64,000 nucleotides of DNA, taken from positions 198,641 through 262,640 of the forward strand of contig NZ_LMJJ01000003.1 of assembly GCF_001429285.1 (NCBI RefSeq). Direction: 5' to 3'. Under the pieces are notes generated by a model. That model was given only the letters and a program-made list of their open reading frames with translations. It ran no database searches and had not been told where the DNA came from. Below are positions 43,375-52,184 of the stretch, one piece after another; position 1 is the stretch's first letter, and every line of letters starts with the position of its first letter. The translations under genes were made by a program, and so were the position numbers. Origin of the DNA: Ensifer sp. Root278 (GTDB lineage Bacteria > Pseudomonadota > Alphaproteobacteria > Rhizobiales > Rhizobiaceae).

Positions 43375-44145
43375 ATGTCGGATACCGCACCCCTGGTTAA
43401 GATCGAAGGACTGCACAAGAGCTATGGCGGCGTCGTGAAGGTGCTGCAGGGCTTGGACATCGAGATGAAGGCGGGCGACCGCGTAGTCGTCATCGGGCCG
43501 TCCGGCGGCGGCAAGTCCACCCTCCTGCGCGTGTTGATGGGGCTCGAACAAATCGACGGCGGGTCCATCGTCTTTGGCGGCAAGCCCTACATTTCGGCCA
43601 ATGGCAACGGCAAGACCGCGATCGATGCCAAGGTCCGTCGCTCGATCGGCATGGTGTTCCAACACTACACGCTCTTCCCGCATCTCGATGTCATCGGCAA
43701 CCTGATCCTCGCGCCGATGAAGGTGAGGGGGGAGAAGAAGGCCGAGGCTGAGGCAAGGGCGATGGCGCTGTTGACGCGTTTCGGACTTGCGCAAAAGGCA
43801 AAAAGCTATCCGGCGCAGCTTTCCGGCGGTCAAAAGCAGCGTGTCGCGATTGCCCGCGCCCTGATGCTTGATCCGAAGCTGATGCTTTTCGACGAGGTCA
43901 CTTCGGCGCTCGATCCGGAACTCGTGGCTGAAGTCGAGCAGGTGATCCTGCAGCTTGCCAAGCAGCAGATGCCGATGGTGATCGTGACCCACGACATGTG
44001 GTTCGCCAAGAATATCGCCTCCCGCGTGATTTTCTGCGCCGGCGGTGTGGTCGTGGAAGACGGTCCGCCGGAACAGGTGCTCGGTTCTCCGAGAGAAGAG
44101 CGAACGCGCGAGTTCATCGAGCGGGTCTTCCACATCAAGCACTGA
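43375..44145 (+). CDS. Amino-acid-type ABC transporter ATPase
   Basis: The 256-residue ATPase has Walker A GPSGGGKS (residues 41-48), signature [15 protein letters not shown] and Walker B LMLFDEVTSALDPEL. It belongs to the GlnQ/HisP group. It is encoded between the binding protein and two permeases, so this importer has the standard polar amino-acid set. Confidence 0.95.
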   Translation: MSDTAPLVKIEGLHKSYGGVVKVLQGLDIEMKAGDRVVVIGPSGGGKSTLLRVLMGLEQIDGGSIVFGGKPYISANGNGKTAIDAKVRRSIGMVFQHYTLFPHLDVIGNLILAPMKVRGEKKAEAEARAMALLTRFGLAQKAKSYPAQLSGGQKQRVAIARALMLDPKLMLFDEVTSALDPELVAEVEQVILQLAKQQMPMVIVTHDMWFAKNIASRVIFCAGGVVVEDGPPEQVLGSPREERTREFIERVFHIKH

Positions 44146-44155
44146 AGGACGAACG

Positions 44156-44824
44156 ATGAACTACAGTTTTGACTTCGCGTCCGTCTTTCGCAATTTCGGA
44201 CCATTGTGGGACGGTTTGCTCGTCACGATCGAACTGACGATCGCTGCCAATGCCATCGGACTGACATTCGGCTTCGTGCTGGCATTGCTTGTCATGAGCC
44301 GCTCGCCGGTGGTCCGGCTGCCGGTCACACTCTTCATCGAGTTCTTCCGCTGCACGCCAGCGATCATCCAGATCGTGTGGTTCTTCTATTGCGTCCCGAT
44401 GCTTTTCAACGTGTTCCTCGGATCGGTCACGATGGGCATCCTGGCGCTCGGGCTCAATCTCGCGGCATTCAACGCGGAGGCTTATCGTGCCGCCATCCAG
44501 GCGGTTCCAAGGGAGCAGCTTGACGCCGGCGTGGCGCTCGGCCTGACCCCGTTCCAGAGGGTGTTCTACATTGTTCTGCCGACGGCGGTCCGCAATTCGA
44601 TACCGGTTCTGCTGACCAACGGGATCGGCATTTTCCAGCAAAGCGCGCTGGTCGCGATCGTTGCCGTCCAGGACCTGATGTACCAGGGCAAGACCTTGGC
44701 CACGCAGACATACCGCCCGATCGAAACCTTCACGATCGTTGCACTCTTCTACTTCGCCGTGTCGTTCCCGGTCTCCCAGATCGTTGGCTATTTGGAACGC
44801 CGCCGCGAAGCCCTGGCAAGCTGA
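44156..44824 (+). CDS. Amino-acid-type ABC transporter permease 1
   Basis: The 222-residue HisMQ-type permease has about five membrane helices and an EAA loop (ALGLTPFQRVFYIVLPTAV). The ATG at 44156 gives MNYSFDFASVF, a start shared almost exactly by a permease of the second importer at 54661. It lies 10 bases after the ATPase gene. Confidence 0.94.
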   Translation: MNYSFDFASVFRNFGPLWDGLLVTIELTIAANAIGLTFGFVLALLVMSRSPVVRLPVTLFIEFFRCTPAIIQIVWFFYCVPMLFNVFLGSVTMGILALGLNLAAFNAEAYRAAIQAVPREQLDAGVALGLTPFQRVFYIVLPTAVRNSIPVLLTNGIGIFQQSALVAIVAVQDLMYQGKTLATQTYRPIETFTIVALFYFAVSFPVSQIVGYLERRREALAS

Positions 44825-44836
44825 GGGAGACAAACG

Positions 44837-45502
44837 ATGACCTTCAATTTTGCCGTCGTACTCAAGTTCCAGGAGGCTCTCTTTCTTGGCCTCTGGATGA
44901 CGCTCAAACTGACGCTGATCTGCATCGTGCTCGGTTGCGCCCTTGGCTTCCTTGTTGCGCTTGCGAGGACCTCGAAAAATGCCATCCTGCGTGCAGCCTC
45001 GAGTGTCTATGTGGAATTTTTCCGCGGCACGCCCGTGCTTGTTCAACTCTTCTGGATCTTTTTCTGCCTGCCGCTGATCCTCGGTGTCGAGTTGTCCAAC
45101 ATGACGTCCGGCGTGATCGCCTTGACGCTCTATATGGGGGCGATCAGCAGCGAGACGTTCCGGGCCTCGCTCAAATCGGTCGGCCGCGAGCAGCTGGATG
45201 CCTGCGTGGCGCTCGGTCTTTCTCATTGGGCGCGCACGACCAACGTCGTCCTTCCGCAAGCCGTGCTACGCGCCGCGCCGACGCTTTTGTCAAATTGCGT
45301 CAGCCTCTTCAAGGAAAGCGCACTCGTCTCGGCCGTCGGTATGGCGGACCTCATGTTCGTCGGCCAGAACATTTCCAACAACACGGCCCGGCCAATCGAG
45401 GTGCTGACGATCGTCGCACTCATCTACTTCGTCATCGCCTTTCCGCTGACGCGCGCCGTCACGGTCATCGAGCGACGCATTCTCAAGCGGTTGGCTCTCT
45501 GA
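44837..45502 (+). CDS. Amino-acid-type ABC transporter permease 2
   Basis: The 221-residue HisMQ-type permease pairs with the one upstream. It has the conserved FFRGTPVLVQLFW and an EAA loop (ALGLSHWARTTNVVLPQAV). It ends 35 bases before the dihydrodipicolinate-synthase-like gene, and a GGAGA site lies in that gap. Confidence 0.94.
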   Translation: MTFNFAVVLKFQEALFLGLWMTLKLTLICIVLGCALGFLVALARTSKNAILRAASSVYVEFFRGTPVLVQLFWIFFCLPLILGVELSNMTSGVIALTLYMGAISSETFRASLKSVGREQLDACVALGLSHWARTTNVVLPQAVLRAAPTLLSNCVSLFKESALVSAVGMADLMFVGQNISNNTARPIEVLTIVALIYFVIAFPLTRAVTVIERRILKRLAL

Positions 45503-45537
45503 CGCCACCCTTCGAACCCCCGAATGGAGATAGTCCC

Positions 45538-46416
45538 ATGAAACTTTCAGGCGTCTTGCCAGCCCTCGTTACCCCCTTCGACCGTCAAGGTAGGATCGAC
45601 TTTGCCGCATTTGGAAAGCATCTGGCCAATCTGCGCGCAGCAGGCGTCACGGGCTGGGTGCCTTGCGGCTCCTCGGGCGAATACAGCTTCATGTCCGATG
45701 AAGAGCGCGATGAGGTGCTGAAGTTCGTCAAGGAATTCGCCAAGCCTGGCGAGATCCTGATCGCCGGCACCAACGCGCCATCGACGGCCGGCGTCATTGC
45801 CAACACGCTGCGCGCCAAGGCGATGGGTTACGACGCCGTGCTTCTCGCAACGCCCTTTTATACGAAACCCACGCAGGCCGAGCTGGTTGCGCACTTCAAG
45901 GCTGTCCTTGAAGCGACCGACATGAAGATCGTGCTCTACAGCTATCCGGACAAGGACGGAGTTGAGCTGGGCTGGGAGGTTCTTGACGCGCTCGCCGACG
46001 ATCCGCGCATCATCGGCATCAAGGAAAGCTCCGGGTCGCTTCAGCGCGCCATCGGCATTGCGACCCGCTACGAGGGACGCCTCCAGCTGGTTTCCGGATC
46101 GGACGACATCGCGCTCGACTTCATGATCTGGGGCGCCGAGAGCTGGATCTGCGGCCCGGCCAACTGCATGGCGAAAGCCGTCTGCGATCTCGACCGCACC
46201 TTCAAGTCTGGCGATCTCGCCAAAGCCAAGAGGCAAATGGCGACCCTCTACAAGGCGATGAACATCCTGGAATCGGGCAAGTTCGTGCAGAAGCTCAAAT
46301 ATGGTTGCGAAGTGCAGGGCACTCCGGTCGGCGAGTGCCGAGCGCCCCTCGGTCCGCTCACGGACGAGGAAAAAGCCGAATTCCGCGCCGCCATGGAACC
46401 GATCCTCAATTGGTAA
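45538..46416 (+). CDS. DapA-family aldolase/deaminase, probably pyrroline-4-hydroxy-2-carboxylate deaminase
   Basis: The 292-residue protein has the dihydrodipicolinate-synthase fold. K162 in IIGIKESSG is the Schiff-base lysine, Y134 the catalytic tyrosine, and CGSSGEYS replaces the usual GTTGE loop. In hydroxyproline catabolism a member of this family deaminates 1-pyrroline-4-hydroxy-2-carboxylate to 2-oxoglutarate semialdehyde. The neighbouring oxidase, epimerase-like and aldehyde dehydrogenase genes make that role most likely here. The ATG at 45538 is preferred to the long open frame upstream, which overlaps the permease. Confidence 0.88.
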   Translation: MKLSGVLPALVTPFDRQGRIDFAAFGKHLANLRAAGVTGWVPCGSSGEYSFMSDEERDEVLKFVKEFAKPGEILIAGTNAPSTAGVIANTLRAKAMGYDAVLLATPFYTKPTQAELVAHFKAVLEATDMKIVLYSYPDKDGVELGWEVLDALADDPRIIGIKESSGSLQRAIGIATRYEGRLQLVSGSDDIALDFMIWGAESWICGPANCMAKAVCDLDRTFKSGDLAKAKRQMATLYKAMNILESGKFVQKLKYGCEVQGTPVGECRAPLGPLTDEEKAEFRAAMEPILNW

Positions 46417-46422
46417 TCGAGT

Positions 46423-46446
46423 GCGGCCGGGCTGACGTCCGGCCGC
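46423..46446 (+). other. Intercistronic hairpin
   Basis: GCGGCCGG (46423-46430) pairs perfectly with 46439-46446 across an 8-base loop, just after the DapA-family stop. There is no T tract, so it is probably a message-stability element or weak attenuator. Confidence 0.5.
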
Positions 46447-46479
46447 CATCCAAGGAAAACGAGCAGGAGCAAGGCTAGT

Positions 46480-47712
46480 ATGACCACCGTGGTTGTCGGC
46501 GCAGGCATCATCGGCACAACCATCGCCTACGAACTGCAAAAGCGAGGGCGGCGGGTCATCTTGCTTGACAAGGGCGAGGTGGGGCGCGGCGCCTCCTACG
46601 GCAACATGGCGTCGATCGCGGTGACCGAGTTCATGCCTGCCTCGCGCCCGTCGATCTGGAAGCAGATTCCCGGATGGATGCTTGATCCGGAAGGTCCCGT
46701 CCGTGTCCGCCCGAGCTACATGCCGAAACTGCTCCCCTGGTTTGCACGTTTTGTCGCCGCCTCGCGACCGGCCAGGCTTCGACAGCTGGAGGCCGAAGGG
46801 GCAGCTCTCTGCAGCCGTGTCTATGACGACCTCCTGCCCTTGCTGCGCGAGACGGGGCTGGAAAGCGAATTGACGGAAGAGGGCTGCCTGTCGCTTTACA
46901 GCAACGAAGCGGAGTTTCGCGCCGACCGCGAACATATCGAAATCCTCGAGCGTTTCGACTTTCCGCACCAGCGCCTGACGGGTGCTGAGGCGCGGGAGCT
47001 CGAACCGGAGCTGTCGGACCGCATCGGTCTCGCCGTCCTCTTCCCCGAGAACCGAAGTTTGCGCGATCCGTTTCGGTTGGTGAACAAACTTGCGCAAAGG
47101 TTCACCGCACTCGGTGGAGAATTCCGCCGCTGCGCCGTGGCTGGCTTCGACCGCTCCTCCCGCGTCACTGCCGTCCGGCTCGTCGGGGGAGATCCAATCG
47201 CCGCCGATGAGGTTGTGATCTCAGCGGGAGCCCATAGCGGCCTGCTGTCGAAGATGCTGGGCGAACCGATGCCGCTCGAAACCGAGCGTGGCTATCATAC
47301 CCAGATCATGGCCCCCGGCGTTTCCATGCGCCACTCAATCATCTGGCCAGCCCGCGCCTTCATGGTCACGCCGACGGCAGGCGGTATCCGAGTCGGCGGC
47401 ACGGTCGAAATGGCGGGCCTCGACGCCGCACCCGACTATCGCCGCTCGAAGATAACCGTGCGGCGGGCCCAAACGGCGTTGCCGAACCTGCGCTGCGAGA
47501 ACTTTACCGAGTGGATGGGCCATCGTCCGGCGCTTCCAGACACCGTGCCTGTCATGTCGGCCTCGGCCAAAACTCCAGGCGTCTTTTACGCCGCCGGCCA
47601 TGGGCATCTGGGGGTCACCTATGCGGCCACGACCGCGCGCCTGATGGGCGACCTCATCACTGGCCGGACGCCACCCATCGACATGCGCCCCTATCGCGTC
47701 GACCGCTTCTAA
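46480..47712 (+). CDS. FAD-dependent D-amino-acid dehydrogenase family, probably D-hydroxyproline dehydrogenase
   Basis: The 410-residue protein is a DadA-type flavoenzyme. It begins with the FAD-binding VVVGAGIIGTTIAYELQ (glycines from residue 7) and ends with YAAGHGHLGVTYAATT. Within a hydroxyproline operon it would oxidise cis-4-hydroxy-D-proline to the pyrroline that the DapA-family enzyme takes. Electrons would go to the membrane chain. It is a single-subunit type; no small companion subunits are encoded beside it. Confidence 0.88.
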   Translation: MTTVVVGAGIIGTTIAYELQKRGRRVILLDKGEVGRGASYGNMASIAVTEFMPASRPSIWKQIPGWMLDPEGPVRVRPSYMPKLLPWFARFVAASRPARLRQLEAEGAALCSRVYDDLLPLLRETGLESELTEEGCLSLYSNEAEFRADREHIEILERFDFPHQRLTGAEARELEPELSDRIGLAVLFPENRSLRDPFRLVNKLAQRFTALGGEFRRCAVAGFDRSSRVTAVRLVGGDPIAADEVVISAGAHSGLLSKMLGEPMPLETERGYHTQIMAPGVSMRHSIIWPARAFMVTPTAGGIRVGGTVEMAGLDAAPDYRRSKITVRRAQTALPNLRCENFTEWMGHRPALPDTVPVMSASAKTPGVFYAAGHGHLGVTYAATTARLMGDLITGRTPPIDMRPYRVDRF

Positions 47713-47749
47713 AGGGCGACCGCACAAACGCATTCCATGTGAGGACACC

Positions 47750-49219
47750 ATGCAGAACAAGCTTTTCATCGATGGACAATGGATCGCACCAGCCGACGGA
47801 AGCCTGCTTCCCGTGATCGATCCGGCGACCGAAGAGGTCTTTCACCACATCGCTGCCGCCGGCGTCGCAGACGCCGACGCAGCGGTCAAGGCGGCCCGCG
47901 AGGCTTTCGACGATGGTCCTTGGCCACGCCTTTCGGGCAAGGAGCGTGCAAGATATCTGCGCGCCATGGCACAAGGCATCCGTGATCGACTGCCGGAATT
48001 GGCGCACATGGAAACCCGCGACAACGGCAAGCCGTTGCCCGAGTCCGAATGGGACCTGGCGGACGCCGCCGGCTGCTTCGACTTCTATGCCGATCTCGCT
48101 GAGGAACTCGATGGCGAAGTCGAAGAAGTGAAGCTTGCGGACCAGCGCTTCGTCTCCAAGGCCGTGCGCGAGCCGCTCGGAGTGGCGGTTGCTATCGTTC
48201 CATGGAACTATCCGCTGCTCATGGCCTCGTGGAAAGTGGCACCGGCGCTTGCGGCGGGTTGCACCATGATCCTGAAGCCCGCCGAAACCACCTCGCTGAC
48301 CGCGCTGGAACTGGGTGCGATCGCGGAGGCTGCGGGCCTTCCCAAAGGCGTGCTGAACATCCTCTCCGGCAAGGGTTCGGTCGTCGGCCAGGCGCTGGTC
48401 GAGCATTCGCAGGTGGACAAGGTGGCGTTCACCGGGTCGGGCCCGGTCGGCTCCCGCATCATGGCCGCCGGCGCCAAGGACATCAAACGCATCAGCCTCG
48501 AACTCGGCGGCAAGTCTCCTTTCGTCGTCTTTGCCGACAGCGATATCGAGAAGGCCGTCGAATGGATCATGTTTGGTATCTTCTGGAACCAGGGCCAGGT
48601 GTGTTCGGCGACTTCGCGGGTTCTGGTCGAAGCGCCGCTCTACCCGAAGCTCCTGGAGCGGCTGGTCGAGGAAGCCGGGAAAATCAGGGTCGGCAACGGT
48701 CTGGAGGAGGGCACGCTGCTCGGGCCGCTCGTCAACAAGGGGCAGTATGAAGATGTCCTCGGCCACATCGAGCGCGCCGTCGAGCAGGGCGCAAGAGTTG
48801 CCTGCGGTGGCAGATACGACGGATTCGACAAGGGCTTCTGGGTCGCGCCGACGATCCTCACCGATATGACGCTCGATAGTGATGCCTGGGTCGAGGAGAT
48901 CTTCGGTCCGGTCGTCTGCATTCGTCCGTTCGAGACCGAGGAGGAAGCGATCCGCCTCGCAAACGATTCCCGCTTCGGCCTTGCCGCCGCAGTCATGTCG
49001 ACCGATGACGAGCGCTGCGAGCGCGTTGCCGCTGCCTTCCGCGCGGGCATCGTCTGGATCAACTGCTCGCAACCGACATTCACCGAGGCGCCTTGGGGCG
49101 GTTACAAGCAGTCCGGTATCGGCCGCGAGCTTGGTCGCTGGGGCCTCGACAACTATCTCGAGACCAAACAGATCACCCGCCTGGTCAGCGATGAACCCTG
49201 GGGATGGTATCTGAAATGA
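47750..49219 (+). CDS. Aldehyde dehydrogenase, probably 2-oxoglutarate semialdehyde dehydrogenase
   Basis: The 489-residue NAD(P)-dependent enzyme has VPWNYPLLM, the catalytic Glu in ISLELGGKSP (about residue 250) and the catalytic Cys at about C285 in NQGQVCSATSR. By sequence pattern alone it also resembles betaine- and aminobutyraldehyde dehydrogenases. Its position between the hydroxyproline-type dehydrogenase and the racemase-like gene supports 2-oxoglutarate semialdehyde as substrate. The stop overlaps the next gene's start (ATGA). Confidence 0.9.
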   Translation: MQNKLFIDGQWIAPADGSLLPVIDPATEEVFHHIAAAGVADADAAVKAAREAFDDGPWPRLSGKERARYLRAMAQGIRDRLPELAHMETRDNGKPLPESEWDLADAAGCFDFYADLAEELDGEVEEVKLADQRFVSKAVREPLGVAVAIVPWNYPLLMASWKVAPALAAGCTMILKPAETTSLTALELGAIAEAAGLPKGVLNILSGKGSVVGQALVEHSQVDKVAFTGSGPVGSRIMAAGAKDIKRISLELGGKSPFVVFADSDIEKAVEWIMFGIFWNQGQVCSATSRVLVEAPLYPKLLERLVEEAGKIRVGNGLEEGTLLGPLVNKGQYEDVLGHIERAVEQGARVACGGRYDGFDKGFWVAPTILTDMTLDSDAWVEEIFGPVVCIRPFETEEEAIRLANDSRFGLAAAVMSTDDERCERVAAAFRAGIVWINCSQPTFTEAPWGGYKQSGIGRELGRWGLDNYLETKQITRLVSDEPWGWYLK

Positions 49220-50247
49220 CCTTCGACAAGTCCCTCGATATCCTGCTTGTCCATTGCCAGGGCGAAAGCGGCAACGTCCTGATCGGTGGCGCGCCAGCTA
49301 TTCCGGGCGCGACCATTCTTGAAAAGATGAACTACCTGAACAATGTCGACCCGTCATTGCGCCTGTTCCTGACGCGCGAACCGCGCGCGCAGGTCGTTCA
49401 TACGACAAACCTGCTTCTCGATCCGACCCGGCCGGACGCCGACGCCGCCTTCATCGTCCTGCAGCCGGACCGCGCCCATCCGATGTCGGGGTCCAACTGC
49501 ATCTGCGTGGTTACTGCGCTCCTGGAAAGTGGTCGGGTGGAAATGATTGAACCGGAAACCGTCGTGCGGCTGGACACGGCGGCAGGGCTGATCGTTGCGC
49601 GGGCGCGTTGCGAAAGCGGTCGATGCCTTTCGGTCAGCCTCGACAATGTTCCCGCATTTGTTCAGCAGCTCGACGTCGCGATCGACACACCGAGATGGGG
49701 GCGGATCAACGGCGACATCGCATTCGGCGGTGTCTTCTATGCCCAGATCGACGTGGATCAGATCGGGCTTCGCATAGTACCGGATGCGGCCCGGGCGCTT
49801 GCCGAGGCCGGAACCGAGATCAAGGCGCTGCTCACGGACGAAGTCGCGGTAAGCCACCCTGATATCCCCGACCTCAATGAGATCGCCTATGTGATGTTCC
49901 GCGACTACCAGCAGGATGATTCAGTGGTAACATGCACGACGCTGAAGCCCGGTCGTGTGGATCGCTCGCCCTGCGGTACCGGATCCTCTGCCAATCTTGC
50001 CGTCCTCCATGCGCGCGGCGCGGCGCGGGTCGGCGACAAGCGTGTTTCGCGCAGCATAATCGGAGGCACGTTCACCGCCGAGATCTTGGGCGAGACCACG
50101 GTCGGCGGTCGTCCCGCGGTTCTGCCGCGTATCACAGGCCAGGGCTACGTCTTTGGCCGTCAGCAGTTGCGGCTGGACCCGCATGATCCATTCGCTCAGG
50201 GTTTTGCCATGTCGGACACGTGGGGACCGCAGGTGGGGGAGCTATGA
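49216..50247 (+). CDS. Proline racemase superfamily protein with a Ser/Cys active-site pair
   Basis: The 343-residue protein belongs to the proline racemase/hydroxyproline epimerase/3-hydroxyproline dehydratase superfamily. The second catalytic cysteine is present in DRSPCGTGSSA (about C252). At the first site, where epimerases have Cys, it has Ser in MSGSNCICVVTA (about S91). A Cys nearby (NCIC) is not in the catalytic place. The activity is therefore uncertain: 4-hydroxyproline epimerase is suggested by the operon, a dehydratase by the Ser. Start and stop overlap both neighbouring genes by four bases. Confidence 0.88.
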   Translation: MTFDKSLDILLVHCQGESGNVLIGGAPAIPGATILEKMNYLNNVDPSLRLFLTREPRAQVVHTTNLLLDPTRPDADAAFIVLQPDRAHPMSGSNCICVVTALLESGRVEMIEPETVVRLDTAAGLIVARARCESGRCLSVSLDNVPAFVQQLDVAIDTPRWGRINGDIAFGGVFYAQIDVDQIGLRIVPDAARALAEAGTEIKALLTDEVAVSHPDIPDLNEIAYVMFRDYQQDDSVVTCTTLKPGRVDRSPCGTGSSANLAVLHARGAARVGDKRVSRSIIGGTFTAEILGETTVGGRPAVLPRITGQGYVFGRQQLRLDPHDPFAQGFAMSDTWGPQVGEL

Positions 50248-50996
50248 ACCTCAAGGGACAAACCGTTTTGGTAACGGGTGCAACCGGCGCCATCGGGCAG
50301 GCGATCTGCCATGCTCTCGCGGCTGATGGGGCGAATGTCGTCGTCCACTACGGCCGCAATCGCGATGCCGCCGAGGCGCTTGTGAACGGGCTCGACGGCA
50401 GAGGTTGGTGCGTGCCGGCCGATCTGTCAGACCCGGCCGGCCCTCAGGCCCTGTGGGTTCAGGCCGTCTCCGTTGCTGGCCGGCTCACAGGGCTGGTCAA
50501 CAATGCCGGCATCCGCTCCGAGGTTGCAGTCGATGCGCCCATGGACGAATGGCAGCGGGTCTGGGCGCGTGAAATGCGCGTCAACTTCCTTTCGGCGGTT
50601 GATCTGTCGAAACTCGCCATCCAGCATTTCCGCGCCCATGGCGGTGGGCGGATCATCAACATGGCAAGCCGCGCCGGACAGCGCGGCTACACCTCCAGCG
50701 CGATGGCCTACGGAGCCTCGAAGGCGGCACTGATCAACCTCACCAAGTCCATCGCGCAGAGCCACGGACATGAAGGCGTGACCGCGGTGGCACTGGCGCC
50801 CGGCTGGGTGCGCACCGAAATGGCCGAAGCCTATATCGCCGAGCATGGCGAGGCTGCGGCATTGGCCGGCATTCCCATCGCCAGGATGGCCGCGCCTGAA
50901 GAGATCGGCGAGATCACCGCATTTGCCTTCCGTCCTTCGCAGGCCTCCCTCAATGGCGCTGTGCTTGACGTGAACGGCGGCAGCTATCTGAGGTAA
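50244..50996 (+). CDS. Short-chain dehydrogenase/reductase 1
   Basis: The 250-residue protein has the classical SDR motifs: TGATGAIG near residue 12, NNAGI, and the catalytic Y-x3-K in AMAYGASKAAL. It overlaps the racemase-like gene by four bases and lies five bases before a second SDR gene. Standard hydroxyproline catabolism needs no SDR, so this pair suggests an extra or altered substrate with a secondary alcohol. Confidence 0.92.
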   Translation: MNLKGQTVLVTGATGAIGQAICHALAADGANVVVHYGRNRDAAEALVNGLDGRGWCVPADLSDPAGPQALWVQAVSVAGRLTGLVNNAGIRSEVAVDAPMDEWQRVWAREMRVNFLSAVDLSKLAIQHFRAHGGGRIINMASRAGQRGYTSSAMAYGASKAALINLTKSIAQSHGHEGVTAVALAPGWVRTEMAEAYIAEHGEAAALAGIPIARMAAPEEIGEITAFAFRPSQASLNGAVLDVNGGSYLR

Positions 50997-51001
50997 TTTC
51001 C

Positions 51002-51754
51002 ATGCGTTTCAAGGACAAGATCGTAATCGTCACCGGCGCAGCAGGTGGCATCGGCGGGGCGATCAGTGCCCGTTTCGCTGACGAGGGCGCAAGGGTCATC
51101 GTCACCGACATGAATGGGGAGGGCGCCGAGGCGACCGTCGCGGAGATTGCGGGCAAGGGCGGCAGCGCGCGGGCGCTCGCCAGCGATATCTCGGGCGCTG
51201 AGGGTTGCCGCGCCATCATCGACAATGTGATCTCGACCGAAGGGCGCATCGATGTGCTCTGCAACAATGCCGGCATCAACCGCCGCGGCAATCTTCTCTC
51301 GTTGACGCGGGAGGATTGGCGGCTGAGCTTTGCAGTCAATGTCGACGCGATTTTCCATCTTTGCCAGGCGGCGCTGCCCCACATGATCCAGGCGGGCGGC
51401 GGCGCCATCGTCAACACGGCATCCCAGTGGGGGCTTTATCCGGCGCCGAACCACATCGCCTATAACGTGACGAAGGCGGCCGTGGCGAGCTTCACGCAGA
51501 ACCTTGCCCGCGACTACGCGCCGAACAAGATCCGCGTCAATGCCGTCTGCCCGGGCGAAATTCACACGCCCATGTTGGAAGCCGGTGTAAAGCGCTCCGG
51601 ACGAACGATTGCTGACCTTGACAAACTCGTTCCCTTTGGCCGCATTGGCAAGCCGGAAGAAGTCGCAGCCCTCGTCGCCTTCCTTGCGTCCGACGAGGCA
51701 GCCTTCATGTGTGGATCGCTGGTGGAAATCACCGGTGCACAGGCGGTCGCCTGA
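51002..51754 (+). CDS. Short-chain dehydrogenase/reductase 2
   Basis: The 250-residue SDR has TGAAGGIGGAI near residue 11, NNAGINRRG, and the catalytic Y-x3-K in IAYNVTKAAV. It is distinct from the preceding SDR rather than a recent duplicate. It is the last gene of the operon that starts at 42471. No terminator hairpin with a T tract was found after it. Confidence 0.92.
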   Translation: MRFKDKIVIVTGAAGGIGGAISARFADEGARVIVTDMNGEGAEATVAEIAGKGGSARALASDISGAEGCRAIIDNVISTEGRIDVLCNNAGINRRGNLLSLTREDWRLSFAVNVDAIFHLCQAALPHMIQAGGGAIVNTASQWGLYPAPNHIAYNVTKAAVASFTQNLARDYAPNKIRVNAVCPGEIHTPMLEAGVKRSGRTIADLDKLVPFGRIGKPEEVAALVAFLASDEAAFMCGSLVEITGAQAVA

Positions 51755-52184
51755 CAAAAGGCTGAAGTCACTCCGGCGGCAGCATGGATGCCACAACAGC
51801 TGTCCCAAAGGAAGCTGACGTAAGCCGCATGATCTTGAACAGGCCGCTTGTCGCGCCAGCGCCGTCAAGTAACAAACTGCACGACCCTTTTATTTCCCCA
51901 GATCAACTGAATTTCGATGATTTGTATTTTAAATAGGAGGATCTGCATGGGGAGGTAAAGTAGGAAGCCGCCACTATCATGTGCCGAGTTTGTTTCCGGT
52001 TTGTGCGTTTAGGATCGCATAATGTATCGACTGGAAGGGCGTTTCGCGAGGAGGGGCGCTATTTCCTGTTGCACTCTCAATCCATCAATACCTGCATAGT
52101 GGCCAAATGACCATGTTCGTTTTCTGCAGGTCTTACGTTGGCCGTTGGCATGTCGACAGTTCAATCTGGTCAAGCGATCGCCTT
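51755..52184. other. Intergenic region carrying repeat copy 4
   Basis: These 430 bases separate the convergent SDR and GntR genes. Besides the repeat element at 52000-52037 they contain an AT-rich stretch (about 51880-51945) and no recognisable gene. The first 110 bases after the SDR stop have coding-like composition but no frame I can support. Confidence 0.5.
52000..52037 (+). repeat. Cassette-boundary repeat, copy 4 (dif-like core)
   Basis: The identical 17-base core is at 52013-52029. TTTGTGCGTT precedes it as in copy 2, and GGAA follows at the same distance as in all copies. It lies at the junction of the hydroxyproline-type and hydantoinase islands. Confidence 0.85.

Noticed and set aside
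44935..45537. Upstream extension of the DapA-family frame.
   Set aside because: It overlaps permease 2 in another frame and is not protein-like. The ATG at 45538 gives the normal family length and start.
45547..49072. Two long minus-strand frames (516 and 471 codons).
   Set aside because: Both lie opposite the DapA-family, FAD-dehydrogenase and aldehyde dehydrogenase genes, which have clear catalytic motifs; the minus frames have none.
9832..52037. Reading the four 17-base repeats as promoters (CATAAT as a -10 box).
   Set aside because: No properly spaced -35 box is present, and copies 2 and 4 have no nearby gene in the needed orientation on either strand.
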